This document shows, one piece after another, positions 19,901 through 29,701 of a stretch of 64,000 nucleotides of DNA (the stretch's first letter is position 1; each line of letters starts with the position of its first letter). This DNA comes from Pannonibacter sp. SL95. Its GTDB lineage: Bacteria; Pseudomonadota; Alphaproteobacteria; Rhizobiales; Stappiaceae. A program made the position numbers and the translations under genes. Location of the stretch: positions 806,001 to 870,000 of the forward strand of contig NZ_JAPPRC010000006.1 in assembly GCF_026672425.1 (NCBI RefSeq), in the 5' to 3' direction. The notes under the pieces were generated by a model, which searched no databases, was not told the origin of the DNA, and was given only the letters and a program-made list of their open reading frames with translations.

Positions 19901-20668
19901 TCAGTGCGGATCGAGCGCAAAGGCGGGGGCTGGCGACGACAGCACCAGCGAGAGGTCCTCGCCGAAAATTCGCTGGAACATCAAGGGTGCAAAGGTGCGG
20001 ATGTTCGACATGATATGCTCGCGCATGCGCAACTGGCACATAACAGGATCGCCGTCTTCCAATGCCTCGATGATCTCGCGGTGAGGGTCGGGGCGCAGGT
20101 CGCGCCACAGATCCTGGCCGCGGCGCTGCGAGATCGTGTAGCGATGCAACTGCAGCAGGATGCGGCTGAGCATCGGCATCAGGTTCGGCATATCCGCCTG
20201 TTCGAACAGGCGCATATGAAACGCCCGGTCGAGCAACACCATGTTGTAGATGTCGCCGGAGGCTTGGACCATCCGGTATTCTTCAGCTGACCGGGTGAGA
20301 AACTGGCGAACGTCAGGATCCAGCCGCCGCGCGGCCCGATCAATTGCGGCGCACTCCAGTTCCAGTCGCAACCGAACGAAAGCTTCCGCCTCCGCTTCCG
20401 ACAACTGTGTCACGTAGGTCCCCTGATAGCCCTTCCGGTCTACCAATCCGTCCTGCTCCAGACGCAACAAGGCTTCGCGGACCGTGCCTTGCGAGCAGGA
20501 ATAGTCCTGGGCGATGGCCTGCTCTGTCAGGATGCTCGACCCTGTCAGTTCACCAAGAACCATGCGCCGCTTCAGGTCGCAATAAACGTGATTACTCTTG
20601 CGACCGCCTTCGATCGCATTGAGGCCCTGCAATGTTACAAGCTGGGCCGAGGATGACGTATCGGTCAT
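19901..20668 (-). CDS. GntR-family regulator with FCD domain
   Basis: 255 residues. The N-terminal winged helix (about residues 20-90) has LTEQAIAQDYSCSQGTVREALLRLEQDGLV. The rest is an all-helical FCD effector domain with conserved His/Asp/Arg positions (RAFHMRLFEQADMP, DPHREIIEALEDGD) that often bind a metal and a carboxylic-acid ligand. GGGGAGGAGG precedes the ATG. It lies downstream of the dipeptidase gene and convergent to the opp operon, so control of peptide use is plausible but unproven. Confidence 0.9.
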   Translation of the reverse strand: MTDTSSSAQLVTLQGLNAIEGGRKSNHVYCDLKRRMVLGELTGSSILTEQAIAQDYSCSQGTVREALLRLEQDGLVDRKGYQGTYVTQLSEAEAEAFVRLRLELECAAIDRAARRLDPDVRQFLTRSAEEYRMVQASGDIYNMVLLDRAFHMRLFEQADMPNLMPMLSRILLQLHRYTISQRRGQDLWRDLRPDPHREIIEALEDGDPVMCQLRMREHIMSNIRTFAPLMFQRIFGEDLSLVLSSPAPAFALDPH

Positions 20669-20921
20669 GCCTCCTCCCCTGGCTGTACCGTCACCTCTTT
20701 GTCCGCACTGACGGTTGGTTCCTGCCAGGTCGGGCTAAAGGGTGGGTATGGCGCATCAAGTTTGCGGACAGAAAGGAAGTCCGCGTTGTTACAGATGAAA
20801 AATAAAAGCAACATCAGGTGGATGATACGCACCCGACACGGTTGCGCCATCCGCTTTATGGCTTAGTTCGGGCTCGGCAGATAACTTTTTCGCGAGGTGC
20901 TGACGGGGCCGGGCTTACGCT

Positions 20922-21992
20922 CTAAAGACCAGAGCGCTGGATAAGCCCCAGCCAGTTGCGCCATGCGATCTTTGCGATCAGTTCCTCGCCATATCCGGCT
21001 TTCCGGAAGGCTTCGATGAGCGCGGGCAGGCCTGCGACGTCGCCGATTGCGCGCGGGACGACGCAGCCGTCAAAATCTGAACCCAGTCCAACGTGGTCTT
21101 CGCCGAGGCGTTCGATCAGATGGTCCGCATGGCGAACGATCGTTTCCAGCGGCGTATCGGAATTGTGCTTCCCATCCTCGCGCAGGAAGGCAACGTGGAA
21201 ATTGAGGCCGACAATCCCCTTGCTCTCGCCGATGGCATCAAGCTGGCGATCGGTGAGGTTGCGAGCGCTGGGGCACAGCGCATGTGCGTTGGAATGCGAA
21301 GCGACAAGCGGCCGCTCGCTGAGCGCGGCGACATCCCAGAAGCCCTTTTCCGTGATGTGCGACAGGTCAATCAGCAGGCCGAGACGATTGCAGTGCCGGA
21401 CAAGGTTTCGGCCGTGGTCGGTCAACCCGTCGCCCGTGTGGGGCGAGGAGGGGAACGCCATCGGGACACCATCGCAAAAGATGTTGCGCCTGCTCCAGAC
21501 CGGTCCGATCGAGCGCAGGCCTGCGGCGTAAAGCACCTCGAGTGCTGCAAAGTCCGGATCGATGGCCTCGGCGCCCTCGATGTGCAGCACCATCGCCAGC
21601 TGCCCGGCATCAAGTGCGGACAGGATGTCGGCGTGGCTGCGCACGATCCTGACGGCGTCGGGAGCTGACCGCTCCAGGCGATAGGCGCGGGCCATCATGC
21701 GCAGCGTGTAGTCAAGCGCGTCGACTTGCGACACGCGCCCGTAATGCCGCGGATCGGTATTCGACAGGGAGCGGATCTCGGCCTGGCTGCGGACCGATGG
21801 CACGAACATGGCGAACAGCCCGCCGACGAAGCCACCCTTGCGGGCACGCGGCAAGTCGATGTGATCCTCGACGGCCTCATCGAAAAACGATCTTGGCCGT
21901 CCGTCGTCCTCGCGCATCTCCAGTTTCAGCAGGGTGTCGTTGTGGCCATCGAAAACGGGGACGAGCGGCAGCGAATTCGGCGAATCAGTCAC
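20922..21992 (-). CDS. Membrane dipeptidase (peptidase M19)
   Basis: 356 residues. VFDGHNDTL near the N-terminus carries the first zinc ligands (His, Asp). SHSNAHALCPSARNLTD and GLGSDFDG complete the renal-dipeptidase (M19) signature. It hydrolyses dipeptides, probably in the cytoplasm since no signal peptide is visible. No ATG fits: the GTG at 21992 directly precedes TDSPNSLPLVPVFDG, and the open frame further upstream has no family features. Its place beside a peptide importer suggests it processes imported dipeptides. It shares a strand with the gntR gene 253 bp downstream. Confidence 0.87.
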   Translation of the reverse strand: MTDSPNSLPLVPVFDGHNDTLLKLEMREDDGRPRSFFDEAVEDHIDLPRARKGGFVGGLFAMFVPSVRSQAEIRSLSNTDPRHYGRVSQVDALDYTLRMMARAYRLERSAPDAVRIVRSHADILSALDAGQLAMVLHIEGAEAIDPDFAALEVLYAAGLRSIGPVWSRRNIFCDGVPMAFPSSPHTGDGLTDHGRNLVRHCNRLGLLIDLSHITEKGFWDVAALSERPLVASHSNAHALCPSARNLTDRQLDAIGESKGIVGLNFHVAFLREDGKHNSDTPLETIVRHADHLIERLGEDHVGLGSDFDGCVVPRAIGDVAGLPALIEAFRKAGYGEELIAKIAWRNWLGLIQRSGL

Positions 21993-22249
21993 TGATCTGG
22001 CTCTCGGCTGAAACGGGGAGGGGGAGGGCGTATAGCAGGATGGGTCCTGCGACCATAAGACACCGCTCGCAAAGGGCTGGCAAGGGGTTGAGGCTGCACG
22101 CGTCACGCGCTTCTGTGGCGCGGATGTGACGGCCGCCACATCGTCGCGCGGTTTTGATCATGCCAGAGCAAAGGACCATTGCCTTTTGCCCGGTTCGCAG
22201 CGCAAAAGGAGCAATATTTCATGCCTCGTGGATTTCGAAGGTGACGTAA

Positions 22250-23029
22250 ATGGCAGTCGATGGTGCTGACGATACCGCAATGACGCAAATGGCCATGAGC
22301 CGGCGGAGCTTTCTGACGGGAACGACCCTGTTGCTTGCTGGCGCTCTCGCCGGCTGCCAGACGGTTGGTGTGCCGACCGTTGTGGGTCTGCCCGGACAGC
22401 CGCCGCTTCCGGACGAGAAGTTCGACTATGCGCTCGCCTATGCGGCGCGCAAGGACGGCGAGTTCGAGATCCCGGCAATCAAGTATCAGAATTTCGACCG
22501 CAAGTTCTGGCGTCAGGTCGTGCACTATCCCAACGATCTGGATCCCGGTTCGATCGTCGTCGACCCGCACAACCATTTCCTCTACTGGACGCTCGGCCGC
22601 GACAAGGCGATGCGCTATGGCATCGGCGTCGGCAAGGCCGGCTTTGCCTGGTCCGGCGTTGCCGTGATCCGGATGAAGCAGGAGTGGCCGCGCTGGTTCC
22701 CGCCGAAGGAAATGATCGCACGCCGTCCGGAACTGAAGAAATACGACAAGGAGCCGATGGAAGGCGGGCCGAAGAACCCGCTCGGTGCCCGTGCGCTCTA
22801 TCTCTGGCAGGGCAACGTCGACACGCTGTTCCGCATCCACGGCACCACCGAGCCGGACAGCATCGGCAAGAGCGTGTCCAGTGGCTGCATCCGCATGTGG
22901 CATCAGGACGTGATCGACCTGTACCAGCGCGTGCCGATGAAGACGCATGTCTTCGTCATCGGCGCGGATGGCTCGATCCCGAAGGCACCGCCGAAGCCGC
23001 AGGAGCCGCTTCTGACTATCCCGAACTGA
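22250..23029 (+). CDS. L,D-transpeptidase (YkuD/ErfK), Tat/lipoprotein signal
   Basis: 259 residues. SRRSFLTG near residue 18 is a twin-arginine motif. It leads a hydrophobic stretch ending in LAGC, a lipobox, so the protein is probably an exported lipoprotein. The catalytic YkuD region reads FRIHGTTEPDSIGKSVSSGCIRMW, with the nucleophilic Cys in SSGCIRM and the conserved His in IHGT. These enzymes make 3-3 crosslinks in peptidoglycan or attach proteins to it. An SD-like AAGGTGA precedes the ATG. A perfect hairpin follows the stop. Confidence 0.92.
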   Translation: MAVDGADDTAMTQMAMSRRSFLTGTTLLLAGALAGCQTVGVPTVVGLPGQPPLPDEKFDYALAYAARKDGEFEIPAIKYQNFDRKFWRQVVHYPNDLDPGSIVVDPHNHFLYWTLGRDKAMRYGIGVGKAGFAWSGVAVIRMKQEWPRWFPPKEMIARRPELKKYDKEPMEGGPKNPLGARALYLWQGNVDTLFRIHGTTEPDSIGKSVSSGCIRMWHQDVIDLYQRVPMKTHVFVIGADGSIPKAPPKPQEPLLTIPN

Positions 23030-23051
23030 TCGGCTCGCGCCCAATCACGAC

Positions 23052-23076
23052 AAAGGCCCCGCATTGCGGGGCCTTT
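23052..23076. terminator. Bidirectional terminator after L,D-transpeptidase gene
   Basis: AAAGGCCCCGC (23052-23062) pairs with GCGGGGCCTTT around ATT, ending in TTTT. It lies between convergent genes. Confidence 0.88.
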
Positions 23077-23104
23077 TGCGTTTCAGGAGCCGGATCGGCT
23101 GTCG

Positions 23105-23755
23105 TCAGATGCCGGAGGCCGGGGCGAGCGCCACATCGGTCAGGATTGCGGCGAAATGGCAGATCGCGGCAGCCAGGACGAACCCGTGCCAGATGGCGTT
23201 CTGGAACGGCAGCGACTTCCAGACATAGAACGCGGTCCCGGCGGAATAGAGCGCGCCGCCGGCCACAAGCAGCCAGAAACCTGCAGGCGAGGCGTTCTCG
23301 ATCAGCGGCTGATAGGCAAAGACAATGACCCAGCCGAGCGCCAGGCAGATCGGAACGGTCAGCTTGTCGAATTTTTGCAGGCGGATCAGTTTCAGGACGG
23401 CACCAGCCAGCGCCCCGGCCCAGACGACGGTCAGGACGATGGCGCCGGCCCCCCCGCCGATGACCATTGCCGCAAAGGGCGTGTAGGTGCCTGCAATCAT
23501 CAGGAAGATCGCAGCATGGTCGAGCCGCCGAAACACGCTGGCGTGGTTGTTCTTGGCCAGCATGTTGTAGAGCGCCGAGCAGATGAGCATCGCCATGAGA
23601 CAGGCGGTGTAGACGGAAATGCTGGCGATCCGTCCCGCGCCGGCCTCGGGAATGACCAGCGACAGCAGGATGATGGTGGCCGCCAACCCGAGCGCGATGC
23701 CGATGATGTGGACGGTGCTGTCGGCGATGTATTCAGCTTTTGTCTGCGCTCGCAT
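23105..23755 (-). CDS. Hemolysin III / PAQR family membrane protein
   Basis: 216 residues, seven predicted membrane helices. The family positions are visible: ADSTVHIIGI at the start, LYNM with FRRLDHAAIFLMIAGTYTPF in the middle, and FQNAIWHGFVLAAAICHFAAIL near the end, providing the conserved His/Asp set of the HlyIII (YqfA/PAQR) family. The family is thought to bind zinc; its bacterial role is not settled and true hemolysis is doubtful. ATG 23755 has GAGGGGAG upstream; an earlier in-frame ATG at 23794 lacks one. Confidence 0.92.
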   Translation of the reverse strand: MRAQTKAEYIADSTVHIIGIALGLAATIILLSLVIPEAGAGRIASISVYTACLMAMLICSALYNMLAKNNHASVFRRLDHAAIFLMIAGTYTPFAAMVIGGGAGAIVLTVVWAGALAGAVLKLIRLQKFDKLTVPICLALGWVIVFAYQPLIENASPAGFWLLVAGGALYSAGTAFYVWKSLPFQNAIWHGFVLAAAICHFAAILTDVALAPASGI

Positions 23756-24088
23756 GCGGGCTCCCCTCGAATTTCGCGGCAGATTACCGTTCACGTAAGG
23801 GGAAAGGCAACCGGGCCCCGCATGACAATTCGGATGATCGTGAAGGAGCAGCGCCGGTCATCGTTTTCCGTCCTGCGAAACAACCGGGATGTGGTGGAAA
23901 AGCCGCCTTTCCTGTGATGAAACACACCCTGTTCAGGTTCGCGGCAGCCATGGGGTTTTGACCTCGATCCCGAATCGCGGGACTGTCCGCACCGTGGTAT
24001 TCCGGCGTGCACAGCCAGCTTGCCCGGCCGCACCTTGCGGCAAGGATGGGCCACAGAAACCGGCTGCGCACTGGCGACGGGACAGGGA
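23756..24088. other. Intergenic region, hlyIII / HerA-like gene
   Basis: No supported gene in about 333 bp. Short frames here have no ribosome sites or recognisable products. It should contain the divergent promoters of the two flanking genes. Confidence 0.45.
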
Positions 24089-25576
24089 ATGACGATCAGC
24101 ATCGATATCGGCGAAATGACGGGCGGTGCCCGGGCCCAGATGGACCTTGAGGAACTGCTGGCGACCCGCTTGCTGGTTCAGGGCAATTCAGGCTCTGGAA
24201 AATCGCATCTTCTGCGCCGCCTGCTGGAACAGTCTGCCGGCTGGGTACAGCAGGCCATCATCGACCCGGAAGGCGACTTCGTCACGCTGGCCGACAAGTT
24301 CGGCCACGTGGTGGTGGATGCGGTCGGCACCGAGCGCGATCTGCAGATGATCGCCGCCCGGGTGCGGCAGCATCGGGTCTCTGTCATCCTGAACCTTGAA
24401 GGGCTCGACGCCGACCGCCAGATGAAGGCGGCCGCGACCTTCCTGGACGGGCTGTTCGATGCCGACCGGGATCAGTGGTATCCGATGCTGGTTGTCGTCG
24501 ACGAGGCGCAGCTGTTTGCGCCGGCGGCCGCCGGTGAAGTCTCCGAAGAGGCGCGGCGCCGGTCGTTGACGGCCATGACCAATCTGATGTGCCGCGGCCG
24601 CAAGCGCGGTCTGGCCGGGATCATCGCCACGCAGCGCCTGGCAAAGCTGGCAAAGAACGTGGCGGCCGAGGCGTCCAACTTCCTCATGGGGCGCACCTTT
24701 CTCGACATCGACATGGCCCGCGCGGCCGATCTCCTCGGCATGGAGCGCCGTCAGGCCGAAGCGTTCCGCAATCTCGACCGGGGTCATTTCGTGGCGCTGG
24801 GGCCTGCCATGTCGCGCCGTCCTGTGCCGGTGAAGATCGGACCGGTTGAGACATCGGGGCGGGGCGGTGGGCCGAAGCTGACGCCGTTGCCCGACCAGCC
24901 GGCCGAGGACGCCAAGGATCTCATCTTCACCCCCGCGCCGGATGAAGCCATCCGCATTCGCCCGCGTGCGCCGGAGCCCGTTTCGACAGCTGACATTCTC
25001 AGCCAGCTTTCTGCCGCCGGCCGTAGCGAGGCCGCGCGGAGCAACACACCAGCGCAGTCCGATGAGCCGGCCGTGGATCAGGCCGCCCGTGAGGCGGCCG
25101 TCGAGGAGATCATGACCGCGATCCTGGCCGAACCGGAGGCTGCCTTCCAGCCCGTCGCGACGCTCTACCAGGATTTCCAGGTTCGCTGCCGCATCGCCAA
25201 GGTGCCGGGAGGCGTGCCGGATCTGGCCTATTTCCGTGAGAAGCTGTCTGTTGCCCGTGCCGGTGTGGATGCGGGGGAGGTCGACACCGGCGACTGGGAG
25301 CGGGCGGCCCTTATTGCTGCCGAGTTGCCTGAGGACATGCGCGGGGTCTATCTGCTGCTGGCCAAGGCGGCGCTGGCCAAGGCGCCTTGCCCGCCAAATG
25401 CCGAGATCGCCAAGGCCTACGGGACCCGCTCGCCGGGCCGGGCGCGCTGGCTTCTGGCGCATATGGAGGAGCGCGGCTTCCTTGTTTGCGCCACCGACAT
25501 GCGCGGCAACCGGATCGTCACCCTGACGGACCTTGGCTGGCAAACCGCCCCGGGTGATGCGGAAGCTGCCGCCTGA
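24089..25576 (+). CDS. HerA/DUF87-like ATP-binding protein
   Basis: 495 residues. The N-terminal half is an ATPase of the HerA-FtsK group: Walker A GNSGSGKSHLLRRL at about residue 33, PEGDF just after, and Walker B MLVVVDEAQLFAP. CRGRKRGLAGIIATQRLAKL follows and matches the DUF87 helicase core. After about residue 260 there is a low-complexity linker and then a helical C-terminal region ending in a winged-helix-like segment (RARWLLAHMEERGFL). HerA proteins pump DNA, often with NurA, but no NurA gene is adjacent, so the cellular role is open. ATG 24089 follows an ACAGGGA site. Confidence 0.83.
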   Translation: MTISIDIGEMTGGARAQMDLEELLATRLLVQGNSGSGKSHLLRRLLEQSAGWVQQAIIDPEGDFVTLADKFGHVVVDAVGTERDLQMIAARVRQHRVSVILNLEGLDADRQMKAAATFLDGLFDADRDQWYPMLVVVDEAQLFAPAAAGEVSEEARRRSLTAMTNLMCRGRKRGLAGIIATQRLAKLAKNVAAEASNFLMGRTFLDIDMARAADLLGMERRQAEAFRNLDRGHFVALGPAMSRRPVPVKIGPVETSGRGGGPKLTPLPDQPAEDAKDLIFTPAPDEAIRIRPRAPEPVSTADILSQLSAAGRSEAARSNTPAQSDEPAVDQAAREAAVEEIMTAILAEPEAAFQPVATLYQDFQVRCRIAKVPGGVPDLAYFREKLSVARAGVDAGEVDTGDWERAALIAAELPEDMRGVYLLLAKAALAKAPCPPNAEIAKAYGTRSPGRARWLLAHMEERGFLVCATDMRGNRIVTLTDLGWQTAPGDAEAAA

Positions 25577-25582
25577 GCCAAC

Positions 25583-25611
25583 AAAAAAGGGCACCCGCCG
25601 GGTGCCCTTCT
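25583..25611 (-). terminator. Terminator of dCache chemoreceptor gene
   Basis: Read on the minus strand, AAGGGCACCC and GGGTGCCCTT pair around a 3-nt loop and are followed by TTTTTT. The hairpin also lies just after the HerA-like gene on the other strand. Confidence 0.85.
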
Positions 25612-25632
25612 GCTGTGTGACAAGATCTCTCC

Positions 25633-27666
25633 TCAGGCAGCGCGGACGCGGCTGAGGAAGTTCGCGATGGTCGACTGCAGAACATGCGCCTGACGCGAGA
25701 CGTCCTGCGAGACGGACAACACGTCACTGGCCGACATGCTGGTTTCCTGCGCCGACTGCATCACGTTGCCGACGTTTTCGCTCATGTCGGTGGTGCAAGT
25801 TGCGGCCTTCTGGACGTTGTAGGTGATCTCGCGCGTCGCTTCACCCTGCTGCGAAATGGCCTCGGCAATGGTTGCGGTGAACTGGTTGACCTCGTTCATG
25901 GTCGAGGCGATTTCCTGGATGGAGGTGACAGCCTCGCGGGTCGAGGTCTGGATGCCGCCAATCTGGTTGGAAATTTCCTCGGTTGCCTTGGCAGTCTGAT
26001 TGGCCAGTTCCTTCACTTCAGCCGCCACGACCGCGAAGCCGCGACCGGCTTCACCGGCACGGGCCGCTTCAATGGTGGCGTTGAGAGCGAGCAGGTTGGT
26101 CTGTTCGGCGATCGCCTGGATGAGGCTGACCACTTCACCGATCTTCTGCGCGGCACTGTCGAGACTTCCGACCCGTTCGTTCGACGTGGCAGCCGCCCGA
26201 GTTGCAACGCTGACCACGCCTTTGGTCTGGTCGACCTGGCGGCTGATCTCGGCGATCGAGGCCGACAGTTCTTCCGAGGCCGAGGCTACGGTCTGCACGC
26301 TGATCTGCGTGGTTTCGGAAGACGAGGCGACCGAAGACACCTTGCCTGAGGTGGCCTGAGCGATGGCGTTGAGGGAGCTGGCCGTGCGTTCCATGCGCTC
26401 TGTGTTGCCGGCGACCTGGCTCAGCGCCTGCTGAACATCGGCCTCGAACGAGCGGATCATTTCCTCGATGGTCTTCTGGCGTTCCAGACGCGCCCGCTGG
26501 GCCTCTTCGCTTTCACCCTGCAGCTTGGCCCGCTCGATGGCATTGTCGACGAACACGCCAAGGGCGTTCGCCATCATGCCGATTTCGTCCTTGCGCTCTT
26601 TATGGGCAACCGTGGAGGTGACATCGCCGTCGGCGAGCTGGCGCATACGGCCTGTCAGCTGCTGGATGGGCTTTGCAATTGCATTGCCGATCAACCACAT
26701 GACACCCGTACCAAGGGCAACAATTGCCACAGCAAGCAGCATCGCAATGTTGCGGGTGCGATCAGCGGCAGCGGTAAGCTCGCTCTCCTCAACCGTCAAT
26801 ACGACATACCATTTCTGGTCCGTGTTCGACAGCTGAACAGTGCGGATCGCTTCGACCATTCCGTCTTCAGACTTGATGGCGAGCTCGGACGTGGTGTCTT
26901 TCAAGTGCTTGATCAAGGCAGCGTCCGCGCTCTTGCCGAGGAGGCTGGAGTCCGGATGGGAAACCCACAGACCGCTGCCGCTGAGCAAGCCGAGGTAGCC
27001 AGTCTCGTAAGGGTCGGTCGCGCCAACCATTTTCTGCAAGTCGGCGAGCGACATGTCGACAGTCGTCACACCGACCGCCTTGCCGGTCTTGTCCAGGATC
27101 GGCGACGAGGCCGTGACCATCATGACTTCGACGCCGTTGACGGGATAAAGATAGGGCTCGGTCACGGTGTCACTCTTCAGCTGCTTGGGCTTGTCGTACC
27201 ACTCCTCCGAGCCGCTCGTGCCCCCAAAGACCAGCGGGTCGAAGGCAACGCCGCCGTCCTTGTTGTAAAGATACGGAATGAAACGGCCGTTGGCATCGTT
27301 GTAGCCCGTGCCCTTGTTGTCCGCATCAAGACCAGCAACATCCGGTTCCAGGCCTGCGCCATATCCGACGAACTGCTTGTTCTGTGCAGCGAGCTGACGC
27401 AGGAGTGCGCCATAGGCGTTGCGATCCGTAATGCCGGACTGCACCAGCCCTTCGATGGCATCGCCCGCACTTCGTGCCGCGAGTTGTGCCTCCGCGACGT
27501 CTTTGCTGACCTCGGATGCGATCGCCAATGTAACATCCGTGACCTGCTCACGCCCTGCCTCTTCGGCTGAGCTGCGCATCATCAAGGACACGACAGTGAT
27601 CAGAATAACGAAGCCGACCAGAAAGATGGCGCTGGCTGACAGGAAAATGCGATTGCGCAGAGACAT
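25633..27666 (-). CDS. Methyl-accepting chemotaxis protein with dCache sensor
   Basis: 677 residues. The first membrane helix is at about residues 8-30 and is followed by a periplasmic domain of about 270 residues of dCache_1 type ([47 protein letters not shown]). Cache domains bind small molecules such as amino or organic acids. A second helix (about 304-326), HAMP, and the methyl-accepting coiled coil with [22 protein letters not shown] follow. GGAG lies upstream of the ATG. The 175-bp AT-rich upstream region should hold the promoter. The C-terminus is FLSRVRAA. Confidence 0.95.
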   Translation of the reverse strand: MSLRNRIFLSASAIFLVGFVILITVVSLMMRSSAEEAGREQVTDVTLAIASEVSKDVAEAQLAARSAGDAIEGLVQSGITDRNAYGALLRQLAAQNKQFVGYGAGLEPDVAGLDADNKGTGYNDANGRFIPYLYNKDGGVAFDPLVFGGTSGSEEWYDKPKQLKSDTVTEPYLYPVNGVEVMMVTASSPILDKTGKAVGVTTVDMSLADLQKMVGATDPYETGYLGLLSGSGLWVSHPDSSLLGKSADAALIKHLKDTTSELAIKSEDGMVEAIRTVQLSNTDQKWYVVLTVEESELTAAADRTRNIAMLLAVAIVALGTGVMWLIGNAIAKPIQQLTGRMRQLADGDVTSTVAHKERKDEIGMMANALGVFVDNAIERAKLQGESEEAQRARLERQKTIEEMIRSFEADVQQALSQVAGNTERMERTASSLNAIAQATSGKVSSVASSSETTQISVQTVASASEELSASIAEISRQVDQTKGVVSVATRAAATSNERVGSLDSAAQKIGEVVSLIQAIAEQTNLLALNATIEAARAGEAGRGFAVVAAEVKELANQTAKATEEISNQIGGIQTSTREAVTSIQEIASTMNEVNQFTATIAEAISQQGEATREITYNVQKAATCTTDMSENVGNVMQSAQETSMSASDVLSVSQDVSRQAHVLQSTIANFLSRVRAA

Positions 27667-27841
27667 GGAGCCACTCCAGAGATGGGCATTACTTTGACCA
27701 AACTCTGAATGGCGGACGTAAAGTAAGAATTACCATTTCAAAATTTCAGCGAATTCAATCCCTGGGAAATTTAAGACAAAGATGCAACCGCAAGAATATA
27801 GAAAACATCAGAAACATATGAGGGTGGTATGGGGTGTAAGG

Positions 27842-28096
27842 TCACATGGCGCGCCGCATGCGCGTCACCCTTTGATCTTCCTTTGAGGAAATCGGGAATT
27901 CCGGGTCGGCAAGCAGGAACTTGAGCTGAGCCAGCTCAAGTTCAAGGCCTTCGATTGTTCTGCCCAGAACGCTGTCCAGATAACTGCCTGCTGGTGCATT
28001 GGCGCGGATGCGGCTCGCCTGGTTGAGGGTGGCGCGCAGATATCGGGCGATGTCCTCGACTTCAAAGCGGGTGACGCTGATCTCGTTCGGCTGCAT
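27842..28096 (-). CDS. Small conserved-looking protein of unknown function
   Basis: 84 residues, not assigned to a family. It is mostly helical: FEVEDIARYLRATLNQASRIR, a loop, then LDSVLGRTIEGLELELAQLKFLLADPEF. There is no signal peptide or membrane segment. ATG 28096 is chosen because ATGAGG-type ribosome bases lie about nine bases upstream; a longer frame to 28192 begins with sequence of no protein-like character. It is divergent from hmgA. Confidence 0.6.
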   Translation of the reverse strand: MQPNEISVTRFEVEDIARYLRATLNQASRIRANAPAGSYLDSVLGRTIEGLELELAQLKFLLADPEFPISSKEDQRVTRMRRAM

Positions 28097-28212
28097 GGCT
28101 TCTGCCTCATGAAGTTCTTGTTTTGTTCTATATCTGAGAGTCGCCCCCCTATCAAGAGGCTGTGTTGCAGCACGTGAAGCGCAGGTAAGCACTTGCGCGT
28201 AGGCGCTCTAAT

Positions 28213-28228
28213 GGTTACATTTGCAACC
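28213..28228. promoter_or_regulatory. Palindromic operator upstream of hmgA
   Basis: GGTTACATTTGCAACC, an imperfect 16-bp palindrome 28 bp before the hmgA start. Its reverse complement recurs at 32412-32427 with one mismatch, ahead of the second operon of the same pathway. This is a shared operator for a regulator that is not encoded nearby. Confidence 0.7.
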
Positions 28229-28256
28229 AATGAATTGACGAGGAGGGATCGCGATC

Positions 28257-29573
28257 ATGGCCGCGAATGAACTTCAGTACATGCCAGGCTTCGGCAATGA
28301 CTTCGAGACAGAGGCACTGCCGGGCGCGCTGCCGCAGGGCATGAACAGCCCGCAGAAGTGCAACTATGGCCTTTATGGCGAGCAGCTGTCGGGCACGGCC
28401 TTCACTGCGCCGAGCCACCAGAACGAGCGCACCTGGTGCTATCGCATCCGCCCATCGGTGAAGCATACCGGCCGATTCCGCAAAATTGACATGCCGTACT
28501 GGAAGTCGGCGCCGAATGTCGACCCGGATGTCGTGTCGCTCGGCCAGTACCGCTGGGATCCGGTGCCGCACACCGGCGAGGACCTGACCTGGATCACCGG
28601 CATGCGCACCATGACGACGGCCGGTGACGTGAACACGCAGGTCGGCATGGCGAGCCACGTCTATCTCGTCACCAAGTCGATGCAGGATGCCTATTTCTTC
28701 TCTGCCGACAGCGAACTGCTGGTGGTGCCGCAGGAAGGCAAGCTGCGCTTCTGCACCGAGTTGGGCGTGATCGATCTGGAGCCGAAGGAAATCGCCGTGA
28801 TCCCGCGCGGTCTCATCTACCGGGTCGAGGTGCTGGAAGGTCCGGCGCGCGGCTTCATCTGCGAGAACTACGGCCAGAAGTTTGAGCTGCCGGGCCGTGG
28901 CCCGATCGGCGCCAACTGCATGGCCAACCGCCGCGACTTCAAGACGCCCGTCGCCTGGTACGAGGACCGCGAGGTGCCCTCGACGGTGACGGTGAAGTGG
29001 TGCGGCCAGTTCCACACCTGCGACATCGGCCATTCGCCGCTCGACGTGGTTGCCTGGCATGGCAATTACGCGCCGGTCAAATACGACCTGAGGACCTATT
29101 GCCCAGTCGGCGCGATCCTGTTCGACCATCCCGATCCGTCGATCTTCACGGTGCTGACTGCGCCGTCGGGCGTGCCGGGCACGGCCAACATCGACTTCGT
29201 GCTGTTCCGCGAGCGCTGGATGGTGGCCGAGAACACCTTCCGCCCGCCGTGGTACCACCGCAACATCATGTCCGAGCTGATGGGCAACATCTACGGCCAG
29301 TATGACGCCAAGCCGCAGGGCTTTGTGCCGGGCGGCATGAGCCTGCACAACATGATGCTGCCGCATGGGCCGGACCGCGAAGCCTTCGAGCATGCTTCCA
29401 ACATGGAGCTGAAGCCGCAGAAGCTGAACGACACCATGTCCTTCATGTTCGAGACCCGTTTCCCGCAGCATCTGACCAAGTTTGCCGCCAGCGAAGCGCC
29501 GCTGCAGGACGACTATGTCGATTGCTGGGGCGGTCTGGAAAAGAAGTTCGACGGAACGGCTGGCGTCAAGTGA
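28257..29573 (+). CDS. hmgA: Homogentisate 1,2-dioxygenase
   Basis: 438 residues, the normal length. It opens the ring of homogentisate to maleylacetoacetate in tyrosine/phenylalanine breakdown. The start ([21 protein letters not shown], about residues 6-26) is a family hallmark. The Fe(II) ligands lie in the C-terminal region with [11 protein letters not shown] and [16 protein letters not shown] strong AGGAGGG precedes the ATG. It heads the first of two transcription units of this cluster and lies just behind the shared palindromic operator. Confidence 0.97.
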   Translation: MAANELQYMPGFGNDFETEALPGALPQGMNSPQKCNYGLYGEQLSGTAFTAPSHQNERTWCYRIRPSVKHTGRFRKIDMPYWKSAPNVDPDVVSLGQYRWDPVPHTGEDLTWITGMRTMTTAGDVNTQVGMASHVYLVTKSMQDAYFFSADSELLVVPQEGKLRFCTELGVIDLEPKEIAVIPRGLIYRVEVLEGPARGFICENYGQKFELPGRGPIGANCMANRRDFKTPVAWYEDREVPSTVTVKWCGQFHTCDIGHSPLDVVAWHGNYAPVKYDLRTYCPVGAILFDHPDPSIFTVLTAPSGVPGTANIDFVLFRERWMVAENTFRPPWYHRNIMSELMGNIYGQYDAKPQGFVPGGMSLHNMMLPHGPDREAFEHASNMELKPQKLNDTMSFMFETRFPQHLTKFAASEAPLQDDYVDCWGGLEKKFDGTAGVK

Positions 29574-29618
29574 GCGCCAGCGCTTGCCAAGCCAAAGAAT
29601 GACGGTGACGGGAGGAGG

Positions 29619-29638
29619 CGCAAGGCGATAGCCTTGCG
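29619..29638 (+). other. Intercistronic hairpin, hmgA-fahA
   Basis: CGCAAGGC and GCCTTGCG form a perfect 8-bp stem around GATA with no T-run. It is likely an mRNA stability or processing element rather than a terminator. Confidence 0.4.
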
Positions 29639-29701
29639 TCGTGCCTCTGGTTCCAGTCGGGCCAGACCATCACCGAAAATGACTAGTTCGAGGGAGATTT
29701 C

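Noticed and set aside
20665-20850. Possible 61-codon gene between gntR and the dipeptidase
   Set aside because: No ribosome site, implausible composition, and it overlaps the gntR ribosome site and start.
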